A stretch of 64,000 nucleotides of DNA from Heterobasidion occidentale (lineage: Eukaryota; Basidiomycota; Agaricomycetes; Russulales; Bondarzewiaceae): assembly GCA_039111635.1 (NCBI GenBank), contig JBCAQO010000003.1, forward strand, positions 2,232,001-2,296,000, read 5' to 3'. Shown piece after piece: positions 36,143-47,227 of this stretch (position 1 is the first letter of the stretch; each line of letters begins with the position of its first letter). The position numbers and the translations under genes are program-made. The notes under the pieces are model-generated. The model was not told where the DNA came from, ran no database searches, and saw only the letters and a program-made list of their open reading frames with translations.

Positions 36143-36152
36143 AGAATAGACT
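36143..36152 (+). other. self-primer binding site of element A
   Basis: AGAATAGACT begins two bases after the LTR end, where a tRNA-type site would start with TGG. Instead it pairs perfectly with the predicted first ten bases of the element's own RNA. This is the arrangement known from Tf1/sushi-group elements. Confidence 0.65.
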
Positions 36153-36610
36153 CGCTTTTGCCCCTACCTTGCACCACACTCTGCTTGCTGCCACACTCTT
36201 TCTCACAACCCTCATCGGTGGCATAGACCCCCACCGAAGAGAGTTACTTCACACACCCTGGAGCAAGACCTAGGCCTAGGATTTCCACCAGGCACTAGAC
36301 GAACTCATAACCAACTTCGACAGAACAATCGTCCTATCCATCAAAGAGAAAACCGCTGGTATTACTCCGACACCAATCGGCCAGCACCCCCAAACTTTGA
36401 TAACTGCTCGTACCGAGAAGGACGATACTTCTTCACAAAGAAGACGGAACAGAAGCTGAGTGGGCTTGGGACGAAACAGCAGAAGACTGGGTAGAACCAC
36501 CCCAGTACAGGAACCCCGAACCGGAAATCCCGGACACATCGGAGGAAGAAGAAGGAACATCCGAGTCCGAATCCTCGGATATTCAAACACCGATCAACAC
36601 CCGAAATATT
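36153..36610 (+). pseudogene. element A leader with a broken N-terminal gag extension
   Basis: Three frames in turn look coding: HQALDELITNFDRT (about 36,289-36,330), then NRWYYSDTNRPAPPNFDN and SYREGRYFFT (about 36,350-36,440), then EAEWAWDETAEDWVEPPQY running in frame into the ATG at 36,611. Single-base shifts separate them. The original gag therefore probably began about 300 bp upstream of the present longest frame. Confidence 0.5.
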
Positions 36611-37825
36611 ATGTCAAACCCTACAGACCCCCCCGTCTCGTCGGGAAGGGGCAAGCTCAAGCTCCCCGATAACTTCGAAGGGGACCGAACACAATCACAG
36701 AAATTCATCATGAATTGCCTCCTCCTTTTTACAGCAGAACCAGACCGATACAAGACGGATTCAGACAAAGTTTCTCTCGCTCTCTCGTGCATGAGATACG
36801 GGACGGCCGGCATATGGGCAGAGAGCTTCCTAAAGAAGACAGTAGGGGCGACTCCGCCCAAGACCGTAGGAACTTGGGACGACTTCCTTGTCAGGTTTAA
36901 ACTCCAGTTCAAGGAAACGAACCTCACGGACAAGGCCCGAAGCGCCCTCATGTCTTTCTCTCAGGGAAAGATGACGGTGGATGAATATTCAAACCAATTC
37001 ATCCTTATCGCCGCCGACGCCGACATCACCGACAGAGAACAAGTTCCTTATTTCCAGAGGGGGCTTGACCCGAGGGTCATGGACAAGATCTATGACAAGG
37101 AAACTCCGCCGAAGGACACGATCCAAGATTGGGTCAACACTGCCTGTGAAATAGATGGACGCTTGAGAGCCCGAAGTGCTCAAAAGGCGATCCTCGCCAA
37201 CTCCACCTCATTCCGAAGTGACTTCCTCAACCGCTTTCACCTCCAACCCGCTCATCGTTATAACTCTACCACCGCTCCTCGCAGAATGAACAACCAGGTG
37301 GTTGACATGGATATCGATGCCTCTCGCAAAAGAGACGCCAGTCGGAACAAGCGTGTATACGATGGCAAGAGACCCGCTCCCTTTTCCTGCTACAATTGCG
37401 GAAAACCAGGGCATGGGATAGCTGACTGTCGTTCCCCTCGTAGAGGCATTCCCCCGTCTCGAGGAAATCCGCGCAAGCCGATGGGTGGAAGAGGTAGACG
37501 AACTCGCGCTGCAGACATGGAGGATGAAGACGAACAAGAATCCCCGGTGGGAAACGACGCGCGACTACATCGAGGATTGGAGGAGGGGAGTTCTCATGGC
37601 CACCACCGTCGGGTACCACAACCTGGTAATTCGGTGGAACGTGAGGACCCTTCCGCGAGAAGGGGAGGATCACGCCAGAGCGATGGAGAGCGCTACGTAC
37701 CGCCTAACGGACGACGAAGCAACGGACCCATCAGTGATATTAATGGCGTCCGAGCGCTCTTCCAAGGAGTAGGGAAGGCCGAGCAAAGGCAGATGTTGGT
37801 GGATCTGGCAGAGGATTTTTCCTGA
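36611..37825 (+). CDS. element A gag
   Basis: 404 residues from the ATG at 36,611. A Retrotrans_gag region (TAGIWAESFLKK, DFLVRFKLQFKE, DEYSNQFILIAADADI) is followed by a zinc knuckle CYNCGKPGHGIADC (C-X2-C-X4-H-X4-C, about 37,390) and a charged tail. It ends at TGA 37,823-37,825 just after a T5 run (37,816-37,820). One base gained there would fuse gag to pol, as in Tf1. Confidence 0.82.
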   Translation: MSNPTDPPVSSGRGKLKLPDNFEGDRTQSQKFIMNCLLLFTAEPDRYKTDSDKVSLALSCMRYGTAGIWAESFLKKTVGATPPKTVGTWDDFLVRFKLQFKETNLTDKARSALMSFSQGKMTVDEYSNQFILIAADADITDREQVPYFQRGLDPRVMDKIYDKETPPKDTIQDWVNTACEIDGRLRARSAQKAILANSTSFRSDFLNRFHLQPAHRYNSTTAPRRMNNQVVDMDIDASRKRDASRNKRVYDGKRPAPFSCYNCGKPGHGIADCRSPRRGIPPSRGNPRKPMGGRGRRTRAADMEDEDEQESPVGNDARLHRGLEEGSSHGHHRRVPQPGNSVEREDPSARRGGSRQSDGERYVPPNGRRSNGPISDINGVRALFQGVGKAEQRQMLVDLAEDFS

Positions 37826-37902
37826 CCTCTCCTTCACCAGCCGAAGAGAGAGGGTCGAGGAAACTCGAGTATGATTCCCCGTCATATATTCGAATCGGAG
37901 CA

Positions 37903-40900
37903 ATGAACAGTCACATTATTACCCCCATTCGACTTGACGTGCGATTAACAACTCGAGGAAGAAGCGCTGGAGCCAGAGCCGCCATCGACTCAGCATGCGA
38001 AGGGATTTTGGTAAATGAGGGGTGGGTACAGAAGCACAACCTTCCCACTTATCCTTTAAACCGCCCCATCCGCGTTCGCAACGTCGATGACACCATCAAC
38101 AAGGCAGGCCTCATTCGACGAGGCCTGGACGCGAATCTCACCGTCAAGGATAGACGGGGGAGAACTCACACTGAACGCGTCCAAATGTTCATCACCAATC
38201 TAGGGAAAGACGACATGCTCCTAGGAACGGATTGGCTGAAATACCACGACCCCTCCATCGGGTGGAGGCGCCGTGAGGTACACTTTGATCGTTGCCCCAG
38301 AGATTGCCAACAACCATATGGATTTACCAAGGCAAGGGAAGAGCCTACCAAGAAGGCATGGCTAGCGAAACTACGCGGTGACAAGGTTCCTCAGCGGACG
38401 AAACCGCATCTTGTCTCAGAACCGGTAGGACCTTCGTGGACGTGGACTAAAGAACAATGGAGCCAAGTACCCACGAAGGAATGGAAAATTCGGTTCATGG
38501 AACTACTCGAGCACAAATCCCGACAACGCAAAGCTCGGGAATGGCTCGAAGAACAAGTAGCCAAAAGGAAGGAACGCCGGCAAGCTCAGCAGAAAGCAGC
38601 CCAGGGCGAAGCTTCAGGAAAAGTCGCTGAAGAAGCGCAAACACCGTCTGACTCCTCCGCAATGGATAGCGCAGGAGAACCTGTCATTAGGAAGGTAGCC
38701 CTAGAACCCTCGGGGTTCGCAAGCTTTGACGAAGACCTGGAGGAAGAAATCGACACCACCGACTTAAAGGGTCGGGTGCCGACAGAATATCATTCTTACC
38801 TCGACATCTTCAGCGAACGACGATCGCAGAGGCTTCCCCAACATACAGTATGGGACCACGCGATAAACCTCAAACCGTCTTTTGTACCCCAGGCCCCGCG
38901 GATATTTCCCTTGAGCCCGGAAAAGCATGACGAGCTAGGGAAATTCGTCAAAGAGCACCTTTCCAGAGGAACAATACGTCGGTCAACAGCACATAGCGCG
39001 GCCTCTTTCTTTTTCGTAAGCAAGAAAGATGGGAAGCTCCGTCCGGTACAAGACTATCGCCACCTTAACGAACACACTATTCGAGACGTCACCCCCCTGC
39101 CATTAATCCAAGAACTATTGGATATCATTAAAGGCGCAACGGTGTTCTCAAAGCTCGATGTTCGGTGGGGATATAACAACGTGCGCATCAAGAAGGGAGA
39201 CGAGTCCAAGGCGGCCTTCGTCACACCCTTGGGACTTTTCGAACCTACGGTGATGTTCTTTGGGCTCTGTAACTCCCCAGGAACCTTCCAAGCCATGATG
39301 AACATGATCTTCCAAGAACTCATCCTGGCCCGGAAGATAACGGTATATATGGACGACATCCTCATCTTCACGAAGACCACAGCGGAACACATTGTGATTC
39401 TTCGGCGAGTCCTCCAAATCCTGCGCGACAACGATCTCTACCTCAAACCAGAGAAGTGCGAGTTCCACAAGGAAAAGTTGAACTACCTTGGGTACACGAT
39501 CTCAAAGGACCACGTCGCTATGGAAGACTCGAAGATTGAAGCTATCCAGGAATGGCCCATTCCACGCACAGTTCGCGACATCCGCTCTTTCTTAGGCTTA
39601 GGGAACTTCTACCGACGGTTCATTGATAAATTCTCTTTGATCGCTCGACCCCTGCATGACCTCACGAAGAAGGATGTGAAATGGGACTGGACCACGGAGT
39701 GCCAACAGGCGTTTGATCGACTGAAGAAAACCTTCACCAGCCGACCCGTCCTGTTGTACCCTGACCCAATGCGCCCTTACCGGCTTGTTACCGACGCTTC
39801 CCTCGCAGCATATGGTGCAGTCCTCTTACAGGAAGGACCTGATAATGACTGGCACCCTGTTGCATACCTCTCAGGATCGTTCTCACCGGCCGAACGAAAT
39901 TACGACGTGCATGATCGTGAACTCCTCGCCATCATCAAAGCATTGGAACACTGGAAACACTACCTCGAAGGTGCTCGACATCCCTTTGAGGTCTGGACGG
40001 ACCATAAAAACCTAGAACACTTTAAAACGGCGCGCGACCTGTCAAGGCGACAAGCGCGCTGGAGTCTGTTTTTGTCCAGATTTGACTTCCAGCTCAGTTA
40101 CAAGGCTGGAACTACTAATCATGCCGATGCTCTGTCCAGGCGTCCAGACCTTAGTGAGGGGGTGGAATCTGATAACAAGGCACAGACTCTACTCCTGTCC
40201 AGACTTTTCACCGAGTCCAGCGAAACTCTAGTAGAGCCAAGCGAAGGCATACACGTCAAAACAACAGAACTCGTATCCTCGGACATCCTCTCCCTTATTC
40301 GACACTCGCGCTCGGAACACGATTTGCTGGTTGATGTCGCTCTCAAGAAACTGCTGGAAAAAGGTCCAAACGCAATGAAGGGCGACCTAGGAAAATGGAC
40401 ACATGAAGAGGGCATTACAAGACGCGACGGTTACATATGCGTCCCAAAGGACGACCTCCTTCGACGAATGATTGTCAAAACGCACCATGACACTATGGCT
40501 ACAGGGCACCCGGGGCGAGCAAAGACCTTAGAATTGGTCCAACGCCATTACTGGTGGTCAAGCATGACCAAATTTGTACACGCATATGTGGATGGATGTG
40601 CAGTTTGCCAATCTACCAAGAACCTCCCCCATAGGACCCATCCACCGATCCAACCGCTGGAAACCACAAACGTCCCTTGGCGCTTTATCTCCACCGACTT
40701 CGTGACAGACCTCCCGGAAAGCAGAGGCTACGACTCGATCAACGTGGTAGTCGATCAGGGTCTGTCAAAAGGAATAGTCATAACCCCGTGCAAGAAGACG
40801 ATCACAGCCGAAGAAACCACGACGCTCTTCCAGGACAATGTGTTCAAACGATATGGCTTGCCAACCAAAGTGGTGTCCGACAGAGGTCCTCAATTCGCGG

Positions 40901-41735
40901 CAAGTTCACAAGGGAACTATGGAAAGGAATGGGAATCACCCCTGCCCTCAGCACGGCTTACCACCCCCAAACGGACGGAGAAACAGAACGGGTAAACCAA
41001 GAGATCGAGCAATTCCTGCGAGTTTTCTGCAACTACCATCAAGATAACTGGGTAGACTTGATCCCCTTCGCAGAATTCTCCCACAACACCCGAAGACACT
41101 CCGCCACTGGGAAGTCGCCGTTTGAAATCCTTTATGGGTTCAATCCACCATATTCGGTCGACTCAGCTCTGGAGACCAAGGTACCCGCAGTAACTGAACG
41201 TTTGCGGCTAATCAAAGAAGTCCAAGAAGATGCGGCCGCAAGTCTACAAATAGCAGCGCGGCACGCCAAGGACCGGGACCTACACAGGAAACTCCCGCAG
41301 TGGGAAGTAGGAACCCAAGTTTGGTTAGAAGGAACCCATATTCGGACGACTCATCCGAAATTCAAGCTGGCACCTAGACGCTATGGCCCCTTTTCAGTGA
41401 CTGAAAGAATCGGCCCTCTGGCTTATCGGTTGGAAATACCCGAAACATGGAAGATACACCCGGTGTTTCATGCCTCCATACTCACGAAATATCACGAGAC
41501 AGAGGCCCACGGAAGGAACTTCCCCAGACCTGCCCCAGAGATCCTGAATGAAGAAGAGCACTACGAAGTAGAGGCCATTCTAGATTCAAGACGCCAGGGA
41601 CGAGGGACCAAGTACCTTGTCAAGTGGGTCGGATACTCCGAGGCCGATAACACCTGGGAACCCTTTGCCCTCCTCAAAGATACGGCCGACGAGGCGCTTC
41701 GTGAATTCCACGAAAGCTACCCAGACAAGCCCTGA
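37903..41735 (+). CDS. element A pol with C-terminal chromodomain, one frameshift
   Basis: Protease (AAIDSACEGI, with DSA in place of DSG, about 37,980), then reverse transcriptase (VQDYRHLNEHTI, FGLCNSPGTFQAMM, YMDD at about 39,347), RNase H (LVTDASLAAYGAVL, TDHKNLEHF) and integrase (H-H-C-C finger HHDTMATGH...CAVC; core STDFVTDLP, VVSDRGPQF) follow in order. The frame breaks at about 40,901 (one A short) and continues as KFTRELWKGMGITPAL. The C-terminus is a chromodomain: YEVEAILDSR, YLVKWVGYSEADNTWEP, with Tyr/Trp cage positions present. The frame is open upstream of the ATG into gag. Confidence 0.9.
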
Positions 41736-41813
41736 CCAGGTCGGATTAGGCTTTAGAAAGATATAAAAAGGGAGACATTCCCCCCTCTTTCAAAGCAAGA
41801 TCTCCCCCAGCAC

Positions 41814-43186
41814 ATGTCCAACCACTCCTCCTGGAATACTCCCCTGGACGTGCCATGCTCATCGATGACGGAACTACCTCCTCCCCTTCAAGAAACCCCT
41901 CGCCAGACATCATTCTGGCCGTGGCCAACCCCGACACTGGACGCCCTAGCCGAAGCAGCCGCCCAACGACACCAGGAGATCCTGTACAAATCAGTGTCCA
42001 CCAAACCGCGCTCACCGTCGAAGATCGAACGGATCCCCGAGCCTCACCACGGTTTGAGAGAGCTCATGACGAGCACGATGAAAGACATCAAACAGAAGGA
42101 AGGCATGCTCAGTCAACGCCTCCGCGACCGACGACAGCGTTGGCTCAAGGAGACGCAAGACAGGAGGCGAGAGGCGGAAGAAGACCAGGAAACCCTTCGA
42201 ACCTGGTATCGCCTACAACTGTTGAGGGAAGTATACAAGAACCAGCAACGGCTGGTCCATCAGCTGCCAGGACCAGAGGACCCCCTACCAGTAGTCGAGA
42301 TCTGCACCCCGGAGAGTTGGAAGGGCTAGGAGACGCACTACTCCAGCGCACCACCATCTCCACGGTAATTCAGATGGCCACAGCGCTGGCCTTACAAAGG
42401 CTCGCTAACTTCTTCGCAGGGCAACCAGGAAGCGAGAGCGACGACATACCCCGACGCCTCGCTGACGCGAGCGACCAGGTCAGGCTTCTGGCCTATGCAG
42501 ATGATCACAGGGCCGCCTCCTGGTATGCCCGAGGAAATAATGGGGCTTACGCCCTACTCATTCATCCGGACGAGTTCTCCTCCTTCATCAATCTGGAGCT
42601 CCTACCCGCCCTCATCTCGCGCACCGACACAGGACATTCAAGTCACGCCCGTCCCGTTCGGACTGACCCATTCCGCGTCCAACCATGGAGCGAAGCTAGC
42701 AGAGCGGTACCGGCTACAAGCAGTCGAGACGCGACCACCCAGACCGAATACGTCTGGGCTACGGTCCAACGACAGGCCCGAAGAGACCGAGAGGCCCTTC
42801 CTCCCATATCGGCAGGACAATCCACCGGGCAGGACGCAGGAGGCAGCAATGAGGAGCATCCTCCAAGGTACAGGAGGAATGAGGGACGAGGGAGCCAGAG
42901 AACAAGGGCAACCCTCCAGCCCAGGCGAAGCAGTCCTAGAAGAACTCGACCAAGAGATTCGCCGACTCCAAACCGTCCTCGAGATAATCGAGCTGAAGGA
43001 GCACATCCGCACATTGGTAGAAGAGCTCCAATCCGCCAGCGCCCGACTCAGCGAACTACTTCCTGGACTCGAGCGGAACTAGACGCCTGGGACGAGGTCG
43101 AAGGCGATAACTACGACGACGCCGACCCCTACTACAGACCAGACGAAGGGTACGGAGATTATGGAGACATTGGCGGAGGATACTAA
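41814..43186 (+). pseudogene. accessory reading frame of element A, split over frames
   Basis: After pol a further coding-like region uses three frames. 41,814-42,329 encodes a Pro-rich start (MSNHSSWNTPLDV) and a strongly charged helical part (RLRDRRQRWLKETQDRRREA). About 42,330-42,630 gives LGDALLQRTTISTVIQMATA and LLAYADDHRAASWYARG. About 42,640-43,080 gives DIQVTPVPFGL and a coiled coil (EELDQEIRRLQTVLEIIELK). An acidic Tyr-rich end (DDADPYYRPDEGYGDYG) returns to the second frame and stops at 43,186. One frame is also open for 443 codons (41,855-43,186). I recognise no family. The place is that of an env-like or accessory gene, but there is no signal peptide or membrane segment. Confidence 0.5.
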
Positions 43187-43287
43187 ACCAGGGAGTTGAG
43201 GAACCCCTGGTTTTAACATGATGACGGAGAGGAAAGGACCCTCCGCATCACAGGTACCGGTTTCACGCACAGGACGCCGGAACGAAC

Positions 43288-44637
43288 GTCCTGCATGACG
43301 TTAAACTGTGAAAAGATAAGAAGGCAGGGGAAGTACCTGACCATTTCGCATTGCAGCCCTCCGGTCTCAAGATGAAGGACAAGCATTCAACACTCTCGTT
43401 GTCAAGAGGTATTCTGACAAGCGAATCGGGCGTCCCGCTTGGATCCCCAGTTTTACAGGGCCCTTTTCCGCATTAGGGGACCCTATCTGCGATGCAGGAA
43501 CTGATGGCCGCACTCCATTAGTACCCAAAACGGAGAAAATAACATCCGCAACGATGTAAAACTACGAAAGGCTTGGTCCGCAATGACGATAAACTAGTTA
43601 CCGTCCGGAACGACGCTAAAGCTACCAAGACCCTCGGAGCGTGGTTGTATTCTGGCAGACGGTGGAAGTGAGGGCCTCCACCGTTGCAGAACCCTGCCGA
43701 CTAGGTCGAGGCGCTTCCATATTCCATACGCCCTACAGTAAAAGAATATGGGGTCGACACGGTTCAATTCCGTGCGAGGGGTTTGGGGACATGGAGCGGG
43801 TTGTCAGTCTTCCGACGACAAGACCACGACTACTCCATGGTGCGCCCATTCTACCCTTGAAGTCCGAAGCAAGGATTCCGCTTCAAGGGCCAGTCAAGAG
43901 GCAACTGGGACCGTGCCTCGTGTTGTTATCATCCGCAACGATGTAAAACTACGCGCGTCCGCAAAGACGTTAAACTACCACTCCTTTCAGCATAGGAGAT
44001 GTCGATCGACATCGTTGTTGACGCCACGATGTTGATCTAGTCCGCAATGACGATAAACTACTTACTCCTTCAAGGATAGGAGTCGTGGTTGATGGTCACG
44101 ACCTTGACCATCAACTAGTCCGAAATGACCTTAAACTACCCTCACCCCGGAGGATTAAATCTATCGAGGCTCGGGAGGTTCAAGCCAGGCGATAGCGGAC
44201 GTCCGCAATGACTATAAACTAGTTGCCGTCCTTCATGACGATAAACTGAGCTGCCCTTCTGTTTACAGGGCCATGTGAGTTGTGTCAAAATAGGCTTAAA
44301 GTCTATTCTCGCAACTCTATAAGTTATCCGGTTTGATATAGTATAAACCGTCACCATCTTGCCTCAATGGGAACCCTGTCAAGAAGGAGGAACTGGTCTA
44401 CGGCCCTATGCGCATCACCGATGAATGTTCCGGCGCGCAGAAACGCCTGCTGTCTTGTTTACAGGTACTCCTACGTTGGGAGATGGATAGGTCCGCAACG
44501 ACCTTGGTATAAACTAGCAGGGCAGTCCGCAACGACTTCTGTATAAACTAGCCTCAGTCCGCAACGACTTAAGGATAAACTAGCGGACGTCCGCAAAGAC
44601 GCAAAACTACGGACGTCCGGCACGACGTTTAAACTAC
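43288..44637 (+). repeat. array of 15 degenerate motifs GTCCGCAAYGAC-N(2-7)-TAAACTA
   Basis: Fifteen same-strand copies start at 43288, 43544, 43576, 43603, 43931, 43957, 44040, 44118, 44201, 44228, 44491, 44525, 44557, 44589 and 44615. Each is 20-26 nt. The left part (GTCCGCAA, C/T/A, GAC) and the right part (TAAACTA or AAAACTA) are kept while the middle varies. Spacing is 26-34 nt within clusters and about 80 nt in the third cluster. Hairpins lie between copies (GATGTCGATCGACATC at 43,998; an 11-bp stem at 44,088-44,115). The function is unknown. Confidence 0.8.
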
Positions 44638-45453
44638 CAGGACATACCTTACGCTGACCCCGCATAATTACCGTCAAAGTGGATACCATGGTCTATTCAA
44701 GGGACCATGGGGTTCGAAATCTATTCTTCAAAGTCCTTACCTCGTGTCCAATACCCTTAGTGAAAAACAAACTCTGGACGAACACTCAATCTCTAACCTG
44801 ACAAGGCCACCGTATGGGGCTGACAGAGTTAGGGATCTTCAAAGGGGTCTTGCCGGACTCAAGACAAGTCAAGAAAAATGTTCGTTCTTGATAGGTTGGT
44901 GGGCCTAAGCCTTAGTAAAGCGATCAACCCACACACCTGGAGTCCCCCTCGATACCGGAGATCAAGGAGATGAAAATCTATCCTGGAAACACTGAGACAT
45001 GGCCTTCGGCACTTTAGAAGAAGAACGACACACACCCATCCACAGACGAGTTTCTATTTTCATCCTATAAATCATTCGCACAACACCTTCCTGCATCGTC
45101 GCCAGATGACACTGGCTCATCAAACCTACCAGGGAGCCCTGGTCGAGTAGCTGCCTATTGACTCTAGGAGTGTACTCACACAAAACGTGCGGTGAAGGAA
45201 GAACACCGGGAGAAGGGACAGGGTATTGTGGCTATGCCCCGAACTTCAAATCAAACAGCTCAACGGAGAAGGAAAACTCCTAGGCGTTGTAAACGACGTA
45301 GGTCGGTCCTCGCCCCAGAAAACGAAGCGATATTGGGAAGACGCATCCCAATCTATCTGACGATCAGCAAGCAATTGTATGTGGAATGACGATGAAGCTC
45401 GCTGCTGCTCAAGCGAGTAGTCCCCTCAGGAGTTGGGACCTAGAAAGGGGTAA
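44638..45453 (+). other. element A 3' non-coding region and polypurine tract
   Basis: No gene is seen. The last bases before the 3' LTR, TAGAAAGGGGTAA (45,441-45,453), form the expected polypurine tract. Confidence 0.6.
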
Positions 45454-46074
45454 TGTTATGACTTGACCGATCGGGGCCCTTCGCGGCCGGTCTAACCGAT
45501 GGATCAAGCATCACATGCTAGGCGGCTCCACTACGGAGCGTACACCAAGGTATTCGGCATGTCCTTAGGAGCCGACAAGACCGATGGTTCTTCAAGACAT
45601 CGGTAAAGGCTATATTGGAGGGACACGAGGCTCACAGAGTTCACACAGTAATGAAGAGGCGTATTCACATGCCATGGGTTTAGGGCTTATGGGTAAGCAC
45701 CTCGTCGCACCATGATGGATCAGTGCGACTGGAGAAGTACAAGAGTAGGCGCCGATGAGAAAGACGGCGGCCACAGCTCTCCTAGGATGGAAACCTGGAG
45801 AAGCACACGGACTCTTACCCTATACCCCATACAGTATATAAGGCCCATAGAATAGGCTGAGGATCTTCAGTCTATTCTCTTCGTTCACTCGTATCTTCGA
45901 ATACGAAGCTCTTCGTTCTTACACAAGTCTTCATACTGTGTAACTTAGAGCCAATCATTATTCCCTCCTGTATCAACGTCTGATACGGTCGAGACTCCGT
46001 CCACCACTCAGTCCATTGTGCGACCTAGGGAAGAACCTGTTACTCTTGGGTTACTGAACGAGCAGTTCGTAACA
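45454..46074 (+). repeat. 3' LTR of element A
   Basis: 621 bp, TG...CA ends, followed by the TCTAT target duplicate at 46,075-46,079. Confidence 0.95.
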
Positions 46075-46245
46075 TCTATCGACATCGACAACATATCTAC
46101 TTGAATCTAACCCTACCGATCTATCACATACCTGCCATCTAATGTCCTTGAATGACATCGAAACACCCGCCGCCAAGGATCTCACCACCTCGAATCCCAT
46201 CTAACAACGTCGCCCCTCCTCGACCCAGGTAGTCCAAGCTCTGCG

Positions 46246-47138
46246 TCATGACTGCCCAGTCTTCGCTTTCTGGGAGGATTGAACAGTATTAGTATGTAGT
46301 TTCAGTAGATATACCATGACACACCTGTTCTTGCTCGAGACGGTCATATACCTGTAGATTTCGATGTATATTAAGTTCAAGATCTAATAAAATCAATGAG
46401 AACATACCGCGAGCTCGTCTGAAGAAAGTTCGGACCAGTAGGCATTGAATTCATTGGTTGTCCCTTTCGGAAATTGTTCTTTCCATTGTCGTGCACATAT
46501 GTTTCTGTGTGCGATGCTATTATGTGTGCGGCAGCACTGCATACACAGTAGAGAGTAGATCACATACCTTGTGACGAGTTGCTTCCCTATGCGTAGAACT
46601 CCGTTACCGACACCCCTTTTCCAGTAAGCAGGAACTTTTGATGCTTGTGCAGATGAAGAAGCATTTGGCGTGCAGATCTGACTCCTCGGTTCTGATGCTA
46701 AGCATGGTAAGAAGTTAGTACATCATCGAAGGAGTCGAAGTCGACAGCGTTACCTGAGGTAACTGCTGCCGGCACTGCTGCTGCTGCCGCTGCCGCTGTT
46801 GTGGTTGTTGCCGCTGCTGTTGTGGTTGCTGCTGCTACTGGTGCCGGTGAAAGTAATGTTGCTGCCGCCGCTGCTGTTGCCGGTGTTGTCTGGGTGTGCG
46901 CGCAGAGGAAATATGGATCTGTTCAGGATCTGATTCCATCGATGACAGGATGAAGCTCGAGCCGTGCACCAATGGCTCTACAAGATTCTGTTAGCACCCA
47001 ATGTTTCAAAAGATCAAAGTTCTTGATAGCATTGGAACTCTGGAGGTACGACTTGTAGAAACTTGAAAGAGCGCGAATGCAGCCGCGAGTCGTCTCGTCG
47101 TAAGGAAAAATTTCAAAGACTATTTGATTATGTAACAT
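46246..47138 (-). CDS. spliced gene of unknown function inside the candidate TIR element
   Basis: The ATG at 47,138 starts MLHNQIVFEIFPYDETTRG. Exons 47138-46970, 46918-46754 and 46697-46568 and at least three more join in phase by GT-AG introns, several with good branch-point-like CTAA(C/T) sequences. The protein has an N-terminal helical part (FYKSYLQSSNAIKNFDLLKH), a low-complexity Ala/Thr stretch encoded by GCN/ACN repeats, then a conserved-looking block (VPAYWKRGVGNGV, NICARQWKEQFPKG, NAYWSELSSDELAVYDRLEQ). It ends KAKTGQS. I do not recognise the family; it has no transposase motif that I can see. It begins about 90 bp inside the right inverted block and may be cargo. Confidence 0.55.
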
Positions 47139-47227
47139 CCGACTTTCGCTAAACAATCGCAACTAGTCGATACAGATAGACCAATGTTAGACCACGCTCT
47201 ACCGTACTATCTCATGAGACACAGGGA

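Larger units (their letters stand above)
25853..46074 (+). mobile_element. LTR retrotransposon A (Ty3/gypsy chromovirus, Tf1-like)
   Basis: LTRs start TGTTATGACTTG and end AGTTCGTAACA. The 5-bp target duplication TCTAT is present at 25,848-25,852 and 46,075-46,079. The 5' LTR is cut at 26,154 by element B and resumes at 35,822. Joined, it is 621 bp, the same as the 3' LTR (45,454-46,074), and I find one substitution between them (T/C in ggtaagcaYctcg). The order is gag, then protease-RT-RNaseH-integrase-chromodomain. About 3.7 kb of extra DNA follows pol. Confidence 0.93.

Noticed and set aside
43758..43774. CACGGTTCAATTCCGTG, a T-arm-like hairpin inside element A
   Set aside because: No acceptor, D or anticodon arms are found around it; probably one of many small hairpins in this region.
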